From contig JAHJRK010000048.1 in NCBI GenBank assembly GCA_018830925.1, positions 1-8,818 of the forward strand: 8,818 nt of DNA, given 5' to 3'. Positions 4,312-8,818 of the stretch are shown here, piece after piece; position 1 is the stretch's first letter, and each line of letters begins with the position of its first letter. Source of the DNA: Pseudomonadota bacterium. GTDB lineage: Bacteria > Desulfobacterota > Desulfobacteria > Desulfobacterales > RPRI01. The translations under genes were made by a program, and so were the position numbers. The notes beneath the pieces are model-generated. The model made no database searches, was not told the origin of the DNA, and saw only the letters and a list, made by a program, of their open reading frames with translations.

Positions 4312-7086
4312 ATGCCAGAAAAACCTCTTTTAATATTCCCAGCACCTTCTACCGCTGATAGAGTAAAGAAAAAACAGGGATTTGGTGCTCCGTCATATCA
4401 TTTTCCTGATTTTTCAAAACAAAAAGACCGGCTTACGCCACAATTTGAATCCATGCTACAGTCTTTCATTGTCGATTCAGCAAATGGACTTGAACCAGAA
4501 TATGTATTGGTAATAGAGACCATTGGCCAGATTGATGACTTTCAAAGAGCGGTGCGTGCCATTACCGGCCTTGAATGGCTGGCAGAAATTGATGAAGAAG
4601 CCATTGAGCCGGATGATGATTTTTTTAACCAGCGCTGTAAAATAGGAAAGACGCTTTTCAGTAAGAAGATAGAAGAAATTAACCAAAAACAATCATCCCA
4701 AATATGGAATCTGCTGCTTGAACATGCTTTTATTGAAATTGTCAGAGACGACGGTTATTTAACAGATAAAAATATTGATGAGTTTGAGCAATTTCTACCT
4801 GCCGAATTTTCTGAACACAGCGAAGCAATAATAAAGATTATAAGAGATGAATCTATTGCAAGTCTCACACAGCCATTAAGCGGTAGGCTTTTCCTCAGCA
4901 TGAGCAACAGACAGGCCATAGATAAGTTACTAAGTTTGTGGAACCAGTGGGATTCCGGCGATAAAAAATTACCGAATCCATATGGTAAATGGGCTGAAAT
5001 ATTTAGACAAATAAAGACAATGAGAAGATGGGATACACCGGATCGATTAAGAGATACCGGAGTCATTGAATACTGGAAAGATGAATTAAAACTTAAAAAA
5101 GGAACTTCTTCAAAAATTATCTTTGAGATTGAGCTGTGGTACAGAAATAATGATGACCAAAGAAAACAAATTGAAAATAAAGTTCGCAAACTCATCTCAA
5201 ACGAAAGTGGAGGCATCATAACGACCTGCACAATAAAAGAGATACGATTTCACGCCATAAAAGCGGAATTACCACCGGGAAAAATTGAGAGGGTCCTTAA
5301 ATCTGAATATACCAAAGTGTTTACCTGTAACGATGTAATGTTCTTTCGGCCTGTTGGGCAATGCAGAATAAATGTACCTCAAGATGGTATTAAAAGAGAT
5401 TTTAAATCAGGGGATACTACCGGAGATCCAATTGTGGCCATACTTGATGGAGTTCCTTTTATCCATCACAATCTTCTCGAAGGCCGATTAATTCTGGATG
5501 ATCCTGATGAGTTCGAGAGAAGTTATTCAGCAAATGCCAGACAACATGGTACGGCAATGGCTTCGCTCGTATGTCGTGGGGAACTGGATGCAAAGGAAGA
5601 ACCGCTCCCTCGTCCGGTTTATTTCAGACCGATAATGAAACCTGATCCCGATGATTTTATCAACAATCCTCCTTGTGAAATTATTCCAAAAGAATATTTC
5701 ATGGAAGATCTGATTGAACGTTCAGTTCGCAGAATGTTTAAGAGTGGCGATAATGAAGGCCCGGTCGCGCCTACAATAAAGGTAATCAACATTTCAATAG
5801 CTGATTCAGCCAAAATGTTCTTCAATCAATTAAGTTCTTGTGCAAAATTATTAGACTGGCTTTCCTATAAATATCAAGTCCTTTTTTGCGTCAGTGCAGG
5901 AAATATCAATACCGACATTGATCTACAAAAAAGCATTACTGAATTAAGGGTACTCCCGAATGATGAACTATTGAGTCTTACAATGTTAAAAATCGACGAA
6001 GGTATTCGTAACAGGAAAGTATTATCTCCTTCTGATTCCATAAACTCAATAACGTTAGGCTCTATTCATGCGGATAGAGCAACAGCAGATAATATCGGTA
6101 ACAGATTTGACATTTTACCAAGCCAGTATCTGCCTTCGCCAATTTCTGCTCATGGATTAGGTTATAAAAATTCCATAAAGCCGGAGTTGTACATATTTGG
6201 CGGAAGGCAGTTATACGATGCAAAAGATAACGGCCTGTACAGTGTGTCTAGTTCAGGATTGCCACCAGGACAATGTGTAGCCGCGTCACCCGCAACGGGC
6301 GGCGAAATCAACCGATGTGTTTACACCAGGGGAACAAGTAATTCAGCAGCCCTTGCGACAAGATCAGCAGCTCAAATTTATGAGATGTTAAACTCATTAA
6401 TGTCGGAAAACGATCTTTTGATTGAAGAAAGCAATATTGCTGTTATTTTAAAAACGTTGCTGGTTCATGGTGCGTCCTGGACTGATGGCCGTTCTATTTT
6501 AGAAGGCATATTGAAAACAAAAGATAATTCCAAAAAATTTAGGGAGACTATCGCGCGCTATCTGGGTTTTGGTATACCGAACATTCACCGTGTACTTGAG
6601 TGTACCTCGCAAAGAGCAACGGCTATCGGCTTTGGAAAAATAAAAAAAGATGATAAACATAATTTTCGGTTCCCTTTACCTCCGTGCTTAAGCGGCATAA
6701 ATGAAATGAGACGATTAACGATTACTCTGGCTTGGTTTAGCCCTATTAATCCTGCAAACAGAAAATATAGAAAAGCGAATCTATCCATTGAACCTCCAAA
6801 GGATGATATAGGCGTTGATAGAAGAATAAACGCTGATTGGCAACAAGTCAAAAATGGAACTGTGCAGCACGAAATTCTAGAGGGAAACAAAGTTGTTTCT
6901 TATCAAGATGGTGATTTTTTAGCAATATCAGTAGTTTGTAGAGAAGATGCGGGAAGTCTTGATGAAGAAGTACCTTATGGGCTTGCCGTAACATTAGAAA
7001 CAGGTGAGCATATTGACTTGCCGATTTACGAAGAAATTAAGGCCAGAATAAGCATCCCTGTACAAGTTGAGGAAAAAATTCAGTGA
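4312..7086 (+). CDS. Large cytoplasmic subtilisin-like serine protease (S8 family), partner of the AAA ATPase
   Basis: A 924-residue S8 peptidase, more than twice the size of a plain subtilisin. The catalytic residues are complete: Asp379 (AILDGVP), His412 (QHGTAMASLV), oxyanion Asn531 (VSAGN) and Ser676 (RGTSNSAALA). There is no signal peptide, so it should act in the cytoplasm. The long N-terminal region (1-~265) is of unknown fold. Residues about 268-348, alternating strands and helices directly before the catalytic domain, look like an I9-type propeptide (inference). The Asn-to-Ser spacing of 145 residues against about 66 in subtilisin implies a large insertion around 535-615. Residues from about 775, with LTITLAWFSP (about 803-812), resemble the C-terminal beta domains common in subtilases. 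It starts 1 base after the AAA stop and its TGA overlaps the res GTG. The pair looks like a split ATP-dependent protease; its target could be phage proteins, host factors or the R-M subunits. Family certain, role unknown. Confidence 0.93.
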   Translation: MPEKPLLIFPAPSTADRVKKKQGFGAPSYHFPDFSKQKDRLTPQFESMLQSFIVDSANGLEPEYVLVIETIGQIDDFQRAVRAITGLEWLAEIDEEAIEPDDDFFNQRCKIGKTLFSKKIEEINQKQSSQIWNLLLEHAFIEIVRDDGYLTDKNIDEFEQFLPAEFSEHSEAIIKIIRDESIASLTQPLSGRLFLSMSNRQAIDKLLSLWNQWDSGDKKLPNPYGKWAEIFRQIKTMRRWDTPDRLRDTGVIEYWKDELKLKKGTSSKIIFEIELWYRNNDDQRKQIENKVRKLISNESGGIITTCTIKEIRFHAIKAELPPGKIERVLKSEYTKVFTCNDVMFFRPVGQCRINVPQDGIKRDFKSGDTTGDPIVAILDGVPFIHHNLLEGRLILDDPDEFERSYSANARQHGTAMASLVCRGELDAKEEPLPRPVYFRPIMKPDPDDFINNPPCEIIPKEYFMEDLIERSVRRMFKSGDNEGPVAPTIKVINISIADSAKMFFNQLSSCAKLLDWLSYKYQVLFCVSAGNINTDIDLQKSITELRVLPNDELLSLTMLKIDEGIRNRKVLSPSDSINSITLGSIHADRATADNIGNRFDILPSQYLPSPISAHGLGYKNSIKPELYIFGGRQLYDAKDNGLYSVSSSGLPPGQCVAASPATGGEINRCVYTRGTSNSAALATRSAAQIYEMLNSLMSENDLLIEESNIAVILKTLLVHGASWTDGRSILEGILKTKDNSKKFRETIARYLGFGIPNIHRVLECTSQRATAIGFGKIKKDDKHNFRFPLPPCLSGINEMRRLTITLAWFSPINPANRKYRKANLSIEPPKDDIGVDRRINADWQQVKNGTVQHEILEGNKVVSYQDGDFLAISVVCREDAGSLDEEVPYGLAVTLETGEHIDLPIYEEIKARISIPVQVEEKIQ
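7069..7073 (+). promoter_or_regulatory. Ribosome binding site fixing the GTG start of res
   Basis: GAGGA lies 9 bases before GTG at 7083. The GTG overlaps the protease stop in the sequence GTGA (7083-7086), a standard arrangement for translational coupling. No ATG occurs in this frame near the start; the next in-frame Met is residue 82, too close to Walker A. Confidence 0.75.
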
Positions 7087-8818
7087 AGCTCCATTTCGAC
7101 CCGAACCAGCAGTTCCAGCTTGACGCAATAAATTCAGTTGTCGGGATCTTCGAAGGGCAGCCGTTAAATCATGGTGATTTTGATTTTTCAATCGCTCAGG
7201 AAAGTTATCTGTTTAATGAGGGCGGTATTGGAAATCGATTGACGCTGGGCGATGAACAGATTCTTGAAAATGTAAAATCGACTCAAGAGAAAAACGAACT
7301 TGCCGTTTCCGATAATCTGGATGGCATGAATTTTTCCGTTGAGATGGAAACAGGCACCGGCAAAACCTATGTCTATCTTCGCACAATCTATGAACTGAAT
7401 AAAAAATACAGGTTTAAAAAATTTGTCTTAGTTGTTCCTTCCGTCGCCATTCGCGAGGGCGTGTTAAAAAATCTCGAAATCACTTTTGAACATTTCCAGA
7501 ACCTTTACGACAAAACCCCGGTTAATTTTGCAGTGTACGACTCCAGGCGGGTTTCAAATTTAAGAAACTTCGCGATCAACAACAACATCCAGATTCTTGT
7601 CATTAATATCGATTCCTTTGCCAAGGATGAAAACATAATAAACAAACCCAATGACAAATTGACCGGTAAAAGGCCGATTGAGTTTATACAGGCAACATCT
7701 CCTGTTGTAATTGTGGATGAACCGCAGAATATGGAAACGGAGCTGAGAAAAAATGCCATTGATAATCTGCACCCGCTTTGTACCTTGCGCTATTCCGCTA
7801 CTCATATCAAACGCTATAATATGGTTTACAGCCTTGACCCTGTCAAAGCTTACGACCTGGGCCTGGTAAAACAAATAGAGGTGGATTCAATCGTTACAGA
7901 GAACGATTTTAACGAAGCGTTTATCTGCGTTGAAAAAGTAACCGCCGCAAAAACCAGAACTTCCGCAAAAATAAAGATTGATGTCAACACAAGCGACGGC
8001 GTCAGGCGGAAAACCGTTACAGCAAAAGTCGGCGATGATCTGTATGATTTAGCCAACAAGCGTGACATATACAAAAACGGTTACATCATAAACGGAATCG
8101 ATGTGGCAGATAATTTTATTGAGCTTTCAAACGGCGTTACTGTCTTTGTCGGTAATACATTTGGCGGCCTTTCGGATGAGGTTATGAAAGTCCAGATAAA
8201 AAAGACCGTAGAAGAACATTTCTTAAAGGAAAAAAAGTTTAATTATAAAGGAATAAAGGTGCTTTCGCTTTTCTTTATCGACAGAGTGGCAAATTATCGC
8301 GCTTATGGCCCGGACGGGAATCCGGCTAAAGGCAAATTTGCGCTCTGGTTTGAGGAAATGTACCGGGAAATTTCCGGCAAATCTTCTTACAAAGGCTTAA
8401 TTCCTTTTGCAGCGGATGAAGTTCATAACGGATATTTTTCCCAGGATAAGAAGGGTAAATGGGCTGATACGAAAGGCACTACCCTGGCGGATGACGATAC
8501 TTTTAAACTGATTATGAAAAATAAAGAACGACTTCTTGATGTCAATGAGCCATTACGTTTTATTTTCAGTCATTCCGCCTTGCGGGAAGGCTGGGACAAC
8601 CCCAATGTTTTTCAAATTTGCACCTTGAATGAGACTCATTCGGCGCTGAAAAAACGGCAGGAAATAGGCAGGGGGCTGAGGCTTTCGGTAAATCAGGATG
8701 GGCTCCGAATACAGGATACCACTATTAACCGCCTGACCGTTATCGCGAATGAGGCTTATGAAGATTTTGCCAGACAACTGCAGACGGAAATTGAAGAAGA
8801 TTGCGGAGTATCCTTTAA
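7083..8818 (+). CDS. res: Type III restriction enzyme subunit (Res), 3' end beyond the window
   Basis: The restriction subunit is an SF2 helicase/translocase with a C-terminal nuclease. With Mod it hydrolyses ATP to communicate between two unmethylated sites and cut DNA. The frame stays open from the GTG at 7083 to the right edge (578 complete codons). Visible motifs: Walker A METGTGKTYVY (88-98), Walker B DEPQ (212-215, the form usual in Type III Res), SATH (238-241), motif V SALREGWDNPNVF (498-510) and motif VI RQEIGRGLRL (525-534). Both RecA-like lobes are therefore present and intact. Res proteins usually run about 900-1000 residues, so the PD-(D/E)XK endonuclease domain should lie past the edge and cannot be assessed. 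The start overlaps the protease stop by 4 bases, tying Res synthesis to the protease. Being separated from mod by 5.1 kb and four genes is unusual. Confidence 0.95.
   Translation, partial: MKLHFDPNQQFQLDAINSVVGIFEGQPLNHGDFDFSIAQESYLFNEGGIGNRLTLGDEQILENVKSTQEKNELAVSDNLDGMNFSVEMETGTGKTYVYLRTIYELNKKYRFKKFVLVVPSVAIREGVLKNLEITFEHFQNLYDKTPVNFAVYDSRRVSNLRNFAINNNIQILVINIDSFAKDENIINKPNDKLTGKRPIEFIQATSPVVIVDEPQNMETELRKNAIDNLHPLCTLRYSATHIKRYNMVYSLDPVKAYDLGLVKQIEVDSIVTENDFNEAFICVEKVTAAKTRTSAKIKIDVNTSDGVRRKTVTAKVGDDLYDLANKRDIYKNGYIINGIDVADNFIELSNGVTVFVGNTFGGLSDEVMKVQIKKTVEEHFLKEKKFNYKGIKVLSLFFIDRVANYRAYGPDGNPAKGKFALWFEEMYREISGKSSYKGLIPFAADEVHNGYFSQDKKGKWADTKGTTLADDDTFKLIMKNKERLLDVNEPLRFIFSHSALREGWDNPNVFQICTLNETHSALKKRQEIGRGLRLSVNQDGLRIQDTTINRLTVIANEAYEDFARQLQTEIEEDCGVSF

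Overview
The window is a single co-directional (+) bacterial operon built on a Type III restriction-modification (R-M) system. The modification gene mod (26-1954) and the restriction gene res (7083 to beyond the right edge) are not adjacent, as they usually are. About 5.1 kb lies between them and carries four further genes. In order the layout is: mod; a small four-helix-bundle (23S rRNA intervening-sequence protein-like) gene; dinD; an AAA+ ATPase; a 924-residue subtilisin-like (S8) serine protease; res. Nothing in the window runs on the minus strand with any support, and there are no RNA genes, CRISPR arrays or recognisable transposases. No stretch longer than about 75 bases lacks a gene.

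The operon has two layers. The first is the tightly packed set AAA ATPase - protease - res: the protease starts 1 base after the AAA stop, and res starts with a GTG overlapping the protease stop. A 57-bp relic of a mod 3' end (3271-3327) ends 2 bases before the AAA start codon. I infer that the older arrangement was mod - AAA - protease - res, with the ATPase/protease pair inside the R-M operon. The second layer is 1947-3270, which separates the living mod from the relic. It holds a 427-bp unit bounded by perfect 14-bp inverted repeats around the four-helix-bundle gene, followed by dinD. The left inverted repeat begins at the base where the similarity between the mod tail and its relic collapses, so the repeat now supplies the last codon and stop of mod.

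Functionally, Mod should methylate adenine in an asymmetric site, and Mod plus Res should form the ATP-dependent restriction complex. The AAA+ protein has Walker A, Walker B, sensor 1 and arginine-finger candidates but no protease domain. The S8 protein has a complete Asp-His-Ser triad plus oxyanion Asn and no signal peptide. Together they look like a split, cytoplasmic ATP-dependent protease, plausibly an extra defence or control module tied to restriction. That role is inference; no function is demonstrated by the sequence. DinD is in E. coli a DNA-damage-induced protein reported to act on RecA filaments, and could connect the locus to DNA breaks made by restriction.

The organism is a bacterium of moderate overall GC with a mosaic composition: hand counts of sample lines give about 45-60% in the mod flanks and dinD, about 28-37% in the mod target-recognition segment and the four-helix-bundle gene, and about 37-40% in the protease. 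This fits a defence island assembled by repeated transfer. A taxon cannot be named from this sequence; a Gram-negative anaerobe or uncultured lineage would be a guess only.
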